47,041 bases of DNA from a virus. This document shows, piece by piece, positions 7,699-15,954 of this stretch. The translations under genes and the position numbers were made by a program. The DNA is taken from IMG/VR virus record IMGVR_UViG_3300031552_000009, positions 1 through 47,041 of that record. One strand, given 5' to 3'. Below the pieces are notes generated by a model, which ran no database searches, was not told where the DNA came from, and was given only the letters and a program-made list of their open reading frames with translations. Every line of letters begins with the position of its first letter. Positions within the stretch are counted from its first letter, which is position 1.

Positions 7699-8697
7699 AT
7701 GGCAGTATCGTACGTACACCAGCAGTTCAGCATGTTCGAGCGCCTGCGCGGTTCCGATCCGAGCGGCAAGAAGATGCTCCCGATTGTGGAGGCGATCAAC
7801 CAGAACATTGACGACTTTCTCAAGGACATGTACTCGGTCCAGGCGAACATGGGTTTGTGGAACCGCACCCGGGTCCGCAACAGCATCCCGACACCCAGCT
7901 TCGGCCAGTTCTATCGTGGGACAAGCAAGAACAGCACCACGACCCGTTTTATCCCGGAACATGTGTGCGAGATCACCGACCGCAGCGAGGTCGATTGCCG
8001 CGAGCTGGATACCATCCAGAACGGCAAAGAGGAGCGCACCAACATCGTCAAGGCGTTCCTACAGGGCATGGGCCAGAAGATTGTCGATCTCAGTATCAAC
8101 GGCGGCGAGGACGCCACGACCGGCCAGCACGTCAAGGGCCTCCTGGAGCGCCTCAACAGCTTGCAGGTTGCCAGCGCCGACCGCAAGAACGTCATCACGG
8201 CGGGCGGGTCAAGCAACCTGACGGCGATCCTCCTGGTGGAGTGGGGTCCGCAAGCCTATTTCTGTATCTACCCACCGGGCTACGTCAAGAATGCCACCTA
8301 CGGCGTCACGTATCGCAACGAGAAGCGCGAAAAGGTCTATGATGACGACGACAAGCCGTACTACGCCTATGTCGACACCTTCAGCGCCTGGCTCGGCAAC
8401 TGCTGTGCGGACGAACTGAAGATCGCCGCCGTCGTCAACGTCGATTCGACCGCCACATTCAACGAGGACCTCATCATCAAGCTCCTCAACCGCTGCAAGT
8501 TCCGGCGGGGGGTCACGCGCATCTACTGCAACGAGATCATTCGGGGGCAGATCGAGATTCGCGGCAAGGACAAGGCGAACATCCTGTGGGGTACGAACGA
8601 GCTGTTCGGACGCGAGGTCACGACGTTGAGCGGCGGAGCGATCCTCCGCACGGTGGACTCCGAAATCCTCGGCAACGATCTGACCGCCGTGACCTGA
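7699..8697 (+). CDS. major capsid protein (GP7-like, HK97 fold expected)
   Basis: 332 residues. Forms the capsid shell. The N-terminal part has the layout of the GP7-type major capsid family: KKMLPIVEAINQNIDDFL, then MGLWNRTRVRNSIPTPSF, then EHVCEITDRSEVD. Later segments include GWYG-type region equivalents (YPPGYVKNATYGVTYRNE) and CNEIIRGQIEIRGKD. The gene follows the scaffold candidate and has its own strong ribosome site (GAGGTG, five bases before the ATG), in keeping with high expression. The family call is by recalled pattern. Confidence 0.8.
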   Translation: MAVSYVHQQFSMFERLRGSDPSGKKMLPIVEAINQNIDDFLKDMYSVQANMGLWNRTRVRNSIPTPSFGQFYRGTSKNSTTTRFIPEHVCEITDRSEVDCRELDTIQNGKEERTNIVKAFLQGMGQKIVDLSINGGEDATTGQHVKGLLERLNSLQVASADRKNVITAGGSSNLTAILLVEWGPQAYFCIYPPGYVKNATYGVTYRNEKREKVYDDDDKPYYAYVDTFSAWLGNCCADELKIAAVVNVDSTATFNEDLIIKLLNRCKFRRGVTRIYCNEIIRGQIEIRGKDKANILWGTNELFGREVTTLSGGAILRTVDSEILGNDLTAVT

Positions 8698-8699
8698 TC

Positions 8700-8737
8700 G
8701 GTCACATGACGGTACGGGCGGAGCGCCGGATTTGACC
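8700..8737 (+). other. hairpin after major capsid gene
   Basis: Outer arms GGTCA (8700-8704) and TGACC (8733-8737) enclose GGCG-GAG-CGCC (8717-8727). No T-run follows. Probably an mRNA-stabilising or processing structure between capsid and decoration genes. Confidence 0.35.
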
Positions 8738-8765
8738 TGACCCAGAAGAACAAGGAGAAACAGTT

Positions 8766-9209
8766 ATGAACGACCGATTCGCAACATTCTGTGCCGACAA
8801 GAGCATCCTTTCGGGGGTGACGCCGTGCTACGCGCTCGGCAGCGGCAATGAGTTTGATTTGGAGACCTACGCGGCCGCCGACATGCAGGTCACGGGGTGG
8901 CTCAACGTGCGCTTCAGCGAAGACGCCGCGCCCACGGGCGGGACGGAAGGACTGGACATCGCGCTGCACGTGGACGACGACGCCGGCATGGCGTCCGCCA
9001 GCGTGTTGCAAACCATGCACCTCAAAGCGGCCGAGGTCGCCGCCGGCAAGTGCTACTCGATGGGCGTCGCCGTTCAGAGGAACGAAAAGCTCATGGACGT
9101 GTATATCGCGGCCACGAGCACCGAGTTTGGCGGGGTGCTGAACGTGACCATCACGCTAGACGCCTTTCCCCTGCTGAACGAGGTGCATCAGTCCAACCTG
9201 ACCATGTGA
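8766..9209 (+). CDS. capsid decoration-like protein (Bbp16-like?)
   Basis: 147 residues starting MNDRFATFCADKSILSGVTP. Mostly beta strand with Thr/Ala/Asp, including GLDIALHVDDDAGMASASVL and a C-terminal VTITLDAFPLLNE. The position directly after the major capsid gene and the layout resemble Bbp16-type virion proteins, which decorate or cement the shell. The family link is tentative. AAGGAG lies about nine bases before the ATG. Confidence 0.6.
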   Translation: MNDRFATFCADKSILSGVTPCYALGSGNEFDLETYAAADMQVTGWLNVRFSEDAAPTGGTEGLDIALHVDDDAGMASASVLQTMHLKAAEVAAGKCYSMGVAVQRNEKLMDVYIAATSTEFGGVLNVTITLDAFPLLNEVHQSNLTM

Positions 9210-9242
9210 CCCTGACAACCTGAGAAATCCGAACGTCTGCGC

Positions 9243-9273
9243 GGGCGGTCCGCCGTAGTGCGGGCCGTCCGCC
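9243..9273 (+). other. GC-rich intergenic hairpin
   Basis: GGCGG (9244-9248) can pair with CCGCC (9269-9273), enclosing CCGC (9250-9253) and GCGG (9260-9263). It lies in the 92-base gap before the signal-peptide protein at 9302. No T-run follows. Confidence 0.3.
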
Positions 9274-9301
9274 TTGAGAACCAATCAGAAAGGACACTGC
9301 G

Positions 9302-10213
9302 ATGAAACGATGGATTCCTGTAGCGCTCCTGCTGGCCTTGCTCTGCGCGGTCGCGTGGGGTGCGTTCACCAAGTCCGTCACGTCCATAGACTGGCGCTCG
9401 ATTCGCCTGCTCGAAGACGGCGGCGAACTCGATACCTGGATGACGGAGGCCGAGGGCAAGATCAATGCGGCCTCGGGGACGTGGAGCGGTGGGGCCGTCG
9501 CCGCCGACGCCAACCTGGCGGACGGCGTGGTCATCTACACCGCTCCGGAAGTGGCTGATGCCAACAATGCCATCCAGGGCTACGACGTAGATGGGACGGC
9601 GAACGTCGATATTCTGCGGTGGCAGAATGGCAATACGGTCAGTGCCGTGCTCGGCGCCGCGACCGTTCAATTCTCGCTGGCTTCGACCGGACTGGACATC
9701 TCGACGGCGGGCGCGATTTCCAACGCCACCACGGTCCAGGGCACGGGCAACGCCACGATGGCCGGCTACACGTTCAGCACTACGGGGACCTCGGAATATG
9801 TCTCCGTCGTGGACATCAACGACGCGGAACTCGTCGCGCTGCGCGCCACGCCGATGGAGTTGGTCGCTACGCCTGGAGCCGGGGCCTACATCGAAGTCGT
9901 CAGTTGCCAACTCATCTTCGACTACGGCAGCGGCACGGCCTACGCCGAGAGCGCCGATAACCTAATTCTGGGCTACGACGACGGCACGACGCAGATCGGC
10001 AACACGCTCGAAATGACCGGGTTCATCGACCAGGTAAACGACATGGTCCTGTGGTGGGTCAATTCGGCCACAGCGCACAATCCGTCGCTGCTCGTCAACA
10101 AGAACATCGCGATCAAGAACTCCGGCGACGGAGAGATTGTCACCGGGGACGCCAGCGACGGGGCGCTGCGCGTCATTACCACGTACCGCGTCCATACGAG
10201 CCTCAGCCTCTAA
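9302..10213 (+). CDS. signal-peptide-bearing virion-type beta protein
   Basis: 303 residues. The N-terminus is a textbook Sec signal: MKRWIPVALLLALLCAVAWG, probable cleavage after AWG. The mature part is Thr/Ala/Asp/Gly-rich beta structure. Its C-terminal half (ELVALRATPMELVATPGAGA, then DYGSG and EMTGFIDQ) follows a pattern seen in phage head and tail accessory proteins. It sits between the decoration protein and the radical SAM cassette. Virion proteins normally lack export signals, so this is odd; the same applies to four other late genes here. It may be an exported adhesin or a virion part added outside the inner membrane (inference). Confidence 0.7.
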   Translation: MKRWIPVALLLALLCAVAWGAFTKSVTSIDWRSIRLLEDGGELDTWMTEAEGKINAASGTWSGGAVAADANLADGVVIYTAPEVADANNAIQGYDVDGTANVDILRWQNGNTVSAVLGAATVQFSLASTGLDISTAGAISNATTVQGTGNATMAGYTFSTTGTSEYVSVVDINDAELVALRATPMELVATPGAGAYIEVVSCQLIFDYGSGTAYAESADNLILGYDDGTTQIGNTLEMTGFIDQVNDMVLWWVNSATAHNPSLLVNKNIAIKNSGDGEIVTGDASDGALRVITTYRVHTSLSL

Positions 10214-10225
10214 GGGAGAGCGAAG

Positions 10226-10600
10226 ATGACGGTGAAACGCTCATTCAAACAGCTTAGCTGGGCGACGGGCGCCGGCCACGCCGCTCAAACCGATACCATC
10301 GGGGACATTACCGGCAAGCTCCTGCGCGCCAACGTCACTATCTCCGAGGTGACGGGCAACCCCACGAGCGATGTCACTCTGGTCGACGCGCGCGGGGCGA
10401 CTCTGGCCACGTTTAGCACCCTCGCGGATGGTACGGCCCACGTCTTGCTGGCCGAGAGTCATAAGGCCACGCAGGATGCCGATTTCAACCCCATCCCGTG
10501 CGTGGCCGAGACGCTCACGCTGAGTGTCGATCCCAGCGCCGACGCCGGCGGCACGGGCCAAACCTTGACCGTGGACGTGGACCTCTATCTCGAACAATAG
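10226..10600 (+). CDS. small beta-rich structural protein
   Basis: 124 residues starting MTVKRSFKQLSWATGAGHAA. The pattern DTIGDITGKLLRANVTI, then SDVTLVDARGATL, then a final DVDLYLEQ is a compact beta sandwich type found among head-completion or tail proteins of many phages. Exact role unknown. GGGAG lies eight bases before the ATG. Confidence 0.6.
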   Translation: MTVKRSFKQLSWATGAGHAAQTDTIGDITGKLLRANVTISEVTGNPTSDVTLVDARGATLATFSTLADGTAHVLLAESHKATQDADFNPIPCVAETLTLSVDPSADAGGTGQTLTVDVDLYLEQ

Positions 10601-10618
10601 CAAGGAACGGACGGTGAC

Positions 10619-10810
10619 ATGAACATGTTTTGGCTCTATACTCTGACTGCCGTGGCCCTGCCGGCGCTCGGCACGTTGCTGTGGGCGTCTCGCTGCATCC
10701 GCCGACCGGAGAGCCGCTGGGGCTATGCCGGTTTCCTGATTGGCGCGTACTGGCTGGGATGGTTCCTGCACTTCATGCTGTGGACGCAAACGTGGCACGT
10801 AGGGAGGTAG
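10619..10810 (+). CDS. small two-span membrane protein
   Basis: 63 residues. Two hydrophobic spans are visible: roughly residues 3-22 (FWLYTLTAVALPALGTLLWA) and 36-54 (YAGFLIGAYWLGWFLHFML), joined by a short basic turn (RCIRRPESRW). AAGGA lies ten bases upstream. It is the first of three small membrane proteins around the radical SAM gene at 11020. A holin is possible from size and topology, but the linkage to the radical SAM gene suggests a partner role. Neither is proven. Confidence 0.6.
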   Translation: MNMFWLYTLTAVALPALGTLLWASRCIRRPESRWGYAGFLIGAYWLGWFLHFMLWTQTWHVGR

Positions 10811-10812
10811 TC

Positions 10813-11004
10813 ATGCTGGGATTCTACTTTTGGGGTCTGCTTTTGATTATTGGCTTTTACTGGTTCGTCGCTTGGCTGGCCGGGACACATCCCTATCTGT
10901 ATCGCTGGTGGCGTAGATGCTGCCACTGGCTGGGCACAAACACCGCTTCGGACGAGGAATGCCATGAGCATCGCCTCAAAGATCATCATCATCTGTGGTT
11001 GTGA
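10813..11004 (+). CDS. small membrane protein with Cys/His-rich tail
   Basis: 63 residues. One span at the N-terminus (FYFWGLLLIIGFYWFVAWLAG), then a basic turn (YRWWRR) and a soluble tail with CC, EECHEH and DHHHLWL. The cluster of three-plus Cys and five-plus His in 27 residues looks metal-binding, or could be the modification target of the radical SAM enzyme encoded next (inference). GGGAGG lies five bases before the ATG and just after the previous stop. Confidence 0.6.
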   Translation: MLGFYFWGLLLIIGFYWFVAWLAGTHPYLYRWWRRCCHWLGTNTASDEECHEHRLKDHHHLWL

Positions 11005-11019
11005 AAGGACGAGAGTGTT

Positions 11020-11889
11020 ATGTACAACATCGGCCAAGGAATGATGTTTCTGGTGACGTTGCGCTGCAACCTCTCGTGCCCCCGGTGCTTCGTCCGCCAT
11101 CGTCCCCATACCGCCCGTCGCGAAGATATGACGTGGGAGCAGTTCACGCACACCGTAGATCGGTGCGCCGAACTGGGGCTGCACGTCAAATGGCTGCAAT
11201 TCTCCGGCGGCGAGGCGACCCTGTGGCCGCACCTGCGCGATGCCGTACGCTACGTAAAAGCCGCTGGTATTTGCGACCGCGTTCGTATCACCAGCAATGG
11301 TGTCGATCGTAACCTCAGCGACTACGGCGGAGCGGACCTGATCTCCATCAGTCATTACGGCGCCGTGAATCGGGCCGATATGGCGCGCTTGCGCCGGCAG
11401 GCCAAGACCAGCAAGCAACGGGTGGACATCGGCTACGTGGTACACCTGCCGTGGCCCTGGCCCGATCTCGATCAGATTCCTTTGGATGCGCGAATGCCGG
11501 CAGCGTGCAGTTGTGTTCTCTATGCGTTCATTCAGGACCAAGTCTATCCCTGCTCTTTCAGCGCCATCGTCAATCCCAACCATCATCACTGTCATGTAGA
11601 CGAGGACTTCCCCAAGCTGCTGGCGGCGCGCGACCCGCGTTCCCAGCCGCTCTGTGCCGGCTGTCTGAGCAACCGCAAGCTCCGTCATGCGTATGGAGAA
11701 AATCTCACCTTTGAGGCGGGCGTGTGGGACTCTCCGGTTAGCGTTCTGCACAGTTTCCACTACCGGGGCCGTCTGCTGCGCTATCTGCATCGCGCCTATC
11801 GCCGCTGGCGATCCGATCACTTGTGGCGATGTCGCCATGACGAACTTCATGCCGAGGAGGATGTCGCGATCAAGGAGTCCACGACATGA
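11020..11889 (+). CDS. radical SAM enzyme in virion gene cluster
   Basis: 289 residues. Radical SAM enzymes use a 4Fe-4S cluster to cleave S-adenosylmethionine and start radical reactions. The CxxxCxxC motif is at Cys 16, 20 and 23 (RCNLSCPRC) and the SAM-binding GGE at 63-65 (FSGGEATLW). A second cysteine group (Cys 163, 165, 178, 191, 212, 215) resembles a SPASM/twitch-type auxiliary cluster region, as in peptide-modifying members. The C-terminal 40 residues are Arg/Trp-rich (YRGRLLRYLHRAYRRW). ATG 11020. The stop overlaps the next membrane-protein start by four bases. The substrate is unknown; neighbouring small Cys/His peptides are candidates. Confidence 0.85.
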   Translation: MYNIGQGMMFLVTLRCNLSCPRCFVRHRPHTARREDMTWEQFTHTVDRCAELGLHVKWLQFSGGEATLWPHLRDAVRYVKAAGICDRVRITSNGVDRNLSDYGGADLISISHYGAVNRADMARLRRQAKTSKQRVDIGYVVHLPWPWPDLDQIPLDARMPAACSCVLYAFIQDQVYPCSFSAIVNPNHHHCHVDEDFPKLLAARDPRSQPLCAGCLSNRKLRHAYGENLTFEAGVWDSPVSVLHSFHYRGRLLRYLHRAYRRWRSDHLWRCRHDELHAEEDVAIKESTT

Positions 11890-12083
11890 AGTGCAAAGAT
11901 TGGCTGCTGCTGTTCGGGGGGATGCCGCTGGTGGGTGTGAGCTTGACTTGGGCCATCCTGACGTGGCCCCTGCGCGCCTGGCGTCGCCACCGCACCGTGT
12001 CACGGCGTGTCCGCGAAGCGCGTTACCAGATGTGGCTGTCCGAGATGGGCATGGACAGGAAGGCATCGTATTTGAGGCCCTGA
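11886..12083 (+). CDS. small membrane protein coupled to radical SAM gene
   Basis: 65 residues starting MKCKDWLLLFGGMPLVGVSL. One hydrophobic span (about residues 6-28) followed by a strongly basic cytoplasmic-type tail (RAWRRHRTVSRRVREARY). The start overlaps the radical SAM stop by four bases (ATGA). The stop shares one base with the start of the secreted beta-helix protein (TGATG). This tight coupling implies that the radical SAM enzyme, this protein and the beta-helix protein are made together. Confidence 0.6.
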   Translation: MKCKDWLLLFGGMPLVGVSLTWAILTWPLRAWRRHRTVSRRVREARYQMWLSEMGMDRKASYLRP

Positions 12084-13732
12084 TGCGACAGACTCTGCTT
12101 ATCCTGCTGATCTTCGCCGTGCTCGGCGGCTCCGCCTGCTCGGCCCAATGGCTCTTCATCAAGCGCACCGGGGTCTCCCCGCCGGAAGAGCCGAACGAAC
12201 CCAATGAACCGCCGGCGGAGGGCAGCTACTACATCGACCCGTTGAACGGCAGCGACGACGCCAACGGCTTGTCCGTCGCGACCGCCTGGAAGACGGTGCA
12301 GCACGCCGAACAGACGGCCGTCGCCGCCAACGTCTACCTGCTGGACGGTGACTACGAGGCCATCAACATCACGGCCCTGGGCACGCCGCGCAGCTCGTGG
12401 AGCGAGGCCGTCACGTTCCAGCCCTATCCCGGCGACGATCCGAACATCGAGCAGCTTTACATCACCGGGCAGGTCCATCGGTACATGACGTGGGACGGTC
12501 TCGACATCACGTACCCCAATCGCGGGACGGAGACCTGGACCAACGAAGGCTACGTCGTCTGGATTCAAGGCGGCCTATCCATCCGGATCAAGGACTCGGT
12601 CATTACCGGCGTCTTCAACGCCGATCCGAACGACGCCGAGCATCGCAATGCGGCCAAGTATGCGATCTCCAAAATCTTCTTTCTCTCCGAGCCGGACATC
12701 AGCCACGTCGGGGACATTCTCATCGACGGCTGCACCATCCAGAACGGCCGACAAGGTCTCTACTTCGCCACCGATCATCTCGTGGGCCAAGTGACCGTCC
12801 AGAACTCCATCATCCGGTATACGTCCAGCAGTCTGATCGTCATCGTCAACGGGGTCAGCGACTGCACCCCGCCGCAATGGCCGCGCCCCATCTTCCAGGA
12901 CAATCACCTCTACGGCCATTGGGAAGGGTTCGCGAACGATTTCTCCGAGTCCGCGCACGGCAGTGGATTCTATCTGAACTCGGATGGCATCATCATTCGC
13001 CGCAACGTCATCGAGAGCTACGGCACGACGGCGGCCCTGCGGACCTATCCGGTGGGCACGGTCTACTACAAGAACATGACGATTGAGAACAACCTCATCC
13101 TGCACCCGCTCAACATGGCGTTTCAGTTCTACCGTCTCGGCGGCGATTCGATCATCGCCAACAACACCGTCATCGGTGTCCACGACGCGGGGACCAACGG
13201 GTACTATTTCGGCAATAGCAGCTACAACCTGACGAACTCGGTGGAGAGCACGGACGGCGACGTGAGCAACTTGACGATCTGCAACAACCTGTTCCTGGCC
13301 TGTACGGAACAGAACATGCTGGTTGAGGGCGCGCACGAGGAAGGCAACATCTTCTGGTCGATCTACGACTCCGGCTCCGGGTTTATGACGCAGACCACCT
13401 TGACGGCGAACTTTCCCGGCAATCTCGTCTTGGCCGGGGCCGATGACGCCAACCTGCCCGACGTGACCGAAGATATGTTCGCCGGCGGGACATGGTACGA
13501 CAGCTACGCCTTCGCGCCCGCCGTGCAGACCGATCCAAAAACCTCGGTCGAAGACTACAAGTGGAGCGCCGGCGACGGCCACGCCGACCCGGCCCACGCC
13601 TTCGATCTCGTGACCGGAGCGCTGGCCGTGGACTACGGCACGGACGTAGACGTGGATACCGACTTCTGGGGCGACAATCGCGATGCCTCTCCGGACGCCG
13701 GATACGATGAGTACGTAGGAGAATCCCCATGA
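12083..13732 (+). CDS. secreted right-handed beta-helix protein (adhesin or tail spike type)
   Basis: 549 residues. Signal peptide MRQTLLILLIFAVLGGSACS with likely cleavage at CSA-Q, a PEEPNEPNEPP linker near residue 35, then YYIDPLNGSDDANGLSVATA, the usual opening of secreted parallel beta-helix proteins. Repeating coil motifs with Asn ladders follow (DGCTIQNGRQGLYFATD, IENNLILHP, IANNTVIG, ICNNLFLAC). The end (DTDFWGDNRDASPDAGYDEY) is the typical closing segment. Beta-helix folds occur in phage tail spikes and polysaccharide lyases; no catalytic residues could be assigned. GAGG lies five to six bases before the ATG. The export signal is unusual for a tail spike. Confidence 0.75.
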   Translation: MRQTLLILLIFAVLGGSACSAQWLFIKRTGVSPPEEPNEPNEPPAEGSYYIDPLNGSDDANGLSVATAWKTVQHAEQTAVAANVYLLDGDYEAINITALGTPRSSWSEAVTFQPYPGDDPNIEQLYITGQVHRYMTWDGLDITYPNRGTETWTNEGYVVWIQGGLSIRIKDSVITGVFNADPNDAEHRNAAKYAISKIFFLSEPDISHVGDILIDGCTIQNGRQGLYFATDHLVGQVTVQNSIIRYTSSSLIVIVNGVSDCTPPQWPRPIFQDNHLYGHWEGFANDFSESAHGSGFYLNSDGIIIRRNVIESYGTTAALRTYPVGTVYYKNMTIENNLILHPLNMAFQFYRLGGDSIIANNTVIGVHDAGTNGYYFGNSSYNLTNSVESTDGDVSNLTICNNLFLACTEQNMLVEGAHEEGNIFWSIYDSGSGFMTQTTLTANFPGNLVLAGADDANLPDVTEDMFAGGTWYDSYAFAPAVQTDPKTSVEDYKWSAGDGHADPAHAFDLVTGALAVDYGTDVDVDTDFWGDNRDASPDAGYDEYVGESP

Positions 13733-15945
13733 AACGAGTCCTCTTCTTGACTGTGCTCTGTATGACGACGACAGGCTATGCGGGTGCGATCTACGTGAAT
13801 GCGGCAGCCGCCGGTGGGGGCGACGGTTCCACCTGGGCGCAGGCGTGGAATACGGCAGAGTTTGCCGCCGACACGCCCGGCCCCAACGATGTCTACTACG
13901 TGAAAGCCGGCACGACCTACAGCTTCGAGGCTTCTCTGGCGTGGTCCGGGTCCAGCGGAGTCGGGACCGGACCGATCACGCTGATCGGCGTCAAGAGCGG
14001 AACGACGAACGAACCGCCCGTCACCAGCGATTACGCGACCGGTTCCGACCGGCCCCTGTTCGACTTCTATACCCTCGTCTCCGGCCGTCTGATCGTGGGT
14101 GACTACTGGTACGTCAAGAACATGCGGATCATCGGCAACGCCACGACGTCTTTCACGACGACCGAGAAGTGCGTGGTGGAGGGTTGCTACGTCTACAACA
14201 ACAGTGGCAGCGCCGACCGAACCGCCTTGGAACCGGACGCTTACAGCACGATCATCGAGTGCGAACTCATCAGCACCAACGGCGCGGCCCTGGCCCCGGC
14301 GGGCAACGCGGTCCGGGTCACGACCTGCTACATCCACGATAGCGCCACGGGTTACGCGATAGCCGGCTACGGCGCGCTTGTGGACAGCGTCGTCTGGGGC
14401 TGCACCACGGGTGTGACCTGCACGGGGATCGCGCCGCTCGTCTACGGCAACACCATCGGCGGTTGCACCAACAACGTCACCGGATCGGTAGACACCTACG
14501 CTCTCATCAACAACATCATCGTGGACGCCGACACCGCCGAAGTCGCCTGGACGGCCGACGCGACGGGACTTGCCTCGCACAACTGCTGGGGTGCTTCGCC
14601 CACCCTGACCAACTTCACGCTCGGGCTGGACGGCACGAACATTTCGACCGATCCGAACCTCACAGACCCCAACGGCGATGATTTCTCCATCGGGACCGAC
14701 AGCGTCGCCTTCGACGCCGGGGTCCAGGTCGATGCGACCGTGGGAGTTGCCAACACGAACTACGTGAACATCGGCGCCTACCAGACCGATGCCAACACCG
14801 TCGCCAGCGGCGCCACCGCCGAAGAGATCGCGGCGGCCGTGGTCAGCGCCCTGAACGCGACGACCATTCCCGTCAACGTCACCAAGTTCGAGGGCGCCGA
14901 CATCAGCGATACGCTGCTCGACCCCAACGGACTCGTCAAGACCGCCGTGCATGACGTGTCCTCGGCGGCGGGCGTTGCCACGCTGGCCGACTTCTTCGCC
15001 ACCGACACCGGCGATACCTACGCCGGCGCAGTCAGCGGCTCGGTCGTCAAGGAGATCGCCGACAATGCCGGGGGCGGCGGGGGCTTCGATCCCAATACGA
15101 CCCCGGTGCAGGTGAGCACGACCGGCGTCGCCGCCATTCAGTCTGGGTTATCGACCTTCGACCCGAATAGCACACCCGTGACCACCAATAGCACCAGTAT
15201 TGCGGCCATCGCGGCGGCCGTACCATCCAGCAGCTTTGACCCGAATACCACGCCGGTCCAACTCAGTTCGGCGGCCCTTAGCGCCGTCGCCGCCGGGCTG
15301 CATGATTTCGATCCCAATACCACCCCTATCCAGGTATCGAGCACCGGCGTCGCCGCACTGGCCGCGGCGCTGCACGATTTCGATCCCAATAGTCTGCCCG
15401 TGCAAATCTCTTCGACGGCCCTCGCCGCCATCGCGGCGCTGCTGCCCGAGAACTTCGATACCGTCACCGTCGCCGACGCTAAGATTGCGGCCGATGCTTC
15501 GGTGTCCCTGACCGAAGAAGATGTCAACGATATCGCCGACGGCGTCCTAACCGCCCTGGGCGAAGGGATTGCCGTCAACGAGTTCACCGAATCCGCGCTG
15601 GCCGCCATCAACGCTCAAGTCGATACGGCGCTCGAGGATTACAACAGCCCGACGAAGTCCGAACTCGACGCCGGTTTCGCCGCCTTGAATGACCCCAATG
15701 AAGCGGCCATTGCCGCCGAGGTCGTGACAGAGCTGCTGGCCGAGACCTTCGATGGGACGATCAAGGTCGGAGACCTATACGACGGGCTTCTGGCCTTCCT
15801 GACGGGCAAATGCGTCATCGTGGACAATGGGGCCACGAGTACCTACACATTCTACAAAAACGACGGTACGACGATCTCCTATAGCTTGACCAGTGCCGAC
15901 GACGACGGCGCGCGGGCCGTGGGAGCCATCATCAACGAAGAATAG
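13729..15945 (+). CDS. secreted beta-helix/fibre protein with FDPN repeats
   Basis: 738 residues. Signal peptide MKRVLFLTVLCMTTTGYA (cleavage after GYA). It begins AIYVNAAAAGGGDGSTWAQA, as in secreted beta-helix proteins, with coil motifs up to about residue 340. A linker is followed by five tandem repeats of about 24 residues starting FDPN-x-TPVQ at residues 453, 477, 503, 527 and 551, plus a degenerate sixth at 576. The C-terminal domain (GKCVIVDNGATSTYTFYKND) resembles short domains ending phage tail proteins. It starts inside the previous stop (ATGA). Probably a receptor-binding or glycan-binding fibre; export again unusual. Confidence 0.7.
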   Translation: MKRVLFLTVLCMTTTGYAGAIYVNAAAAGGGDGSTWAQAWNTAEFAADTPGPNDVYYVKAGTTYSFEASLAWSGSSGVGTGPITLIGVKSGTTNEPPVTSDYATGSDRPLFDFYTLVSGRLIVGDYWYVKNMRIIGNATTSFTTTEKCVVEGCYVYNNSGSADRTALEPDAYSTIIECELISTNGAALAPAGNAVRVTTCYIHDSATGYAIAGYGALVDSVVWGCTTGVTCTGIAPLVYGNTIGGCTNNVTGSVDTYALINNIIVDADTAEVAWTADATGLASHNCWGASPTLTNFTLGLDGTNISTDPNLTDPNGDDFSIGTDSVAFDAGVQVDATVGVANTNYVNIGAYQTDANTVASGATAEEIAAAVVSALNATTIPVNVTKFEGADISDTLLDPNGLVKTAVHDVSSAAGVATLADFFATDTGDTYAGAVSGSVVKEIADNAGGGGGFDPNTTPVQVSTTGVAAIQSGLSTFDPNSTPVTTNSTSIAAIAAAVPSSSFDPNTTPVQLSSAALSAVAAGLHDFDPNTTPIQVSSTGVAALAAALHDFDPNSLPVQISSTALAAIAALLPENFDTVTVADAKIAADASVSLTEEDVNDIADGVLTALGEGIAVNEFTESALAAINAQVDTALEDYNSPTKSELDAGFAALNDPNEAAIAAEVVTELLAETFDGTIKVGDLYDGLLAFLTGKCVIVDNGATSTYTFYKNDGTTISYSLTSADDDGARAVGAIINEE
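15085..15460 (+). repeat. tandem FDPN repeats within fibre gene
   Basis: Five in-frame repeats of 72 or 78 bases, starting at 15085, 15157, 15235, 15307 and 15379, with a decayed sixth near 15454. Each encodes FDPN-x-TPVQ-hydrophobic-SS followed by a short Ala-rich helix (AALAAALH). They probably form an elongated stalk or trimerising rod. Confidence 0.7.
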
Positions 15946-15954
15946 GAGGCCGTC

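Noticed and set aside
10723-12204. 493-codon minus-strand frame across the radical SAM cassette
   Set aside because: The plus strand here has four well-spaced genes with ribosome sites and diagnostic motifs. The minus frame crosses all of them and shows no family pattern.
15085-15460. tandem repeats as a possible CRISPR array
   Set aside because: The repeats are contiguous coding repeats in frame, with no spacers of constant length and no cas genes (the nearby RecB/Cas4-like nuclease is a phage recombination gene).
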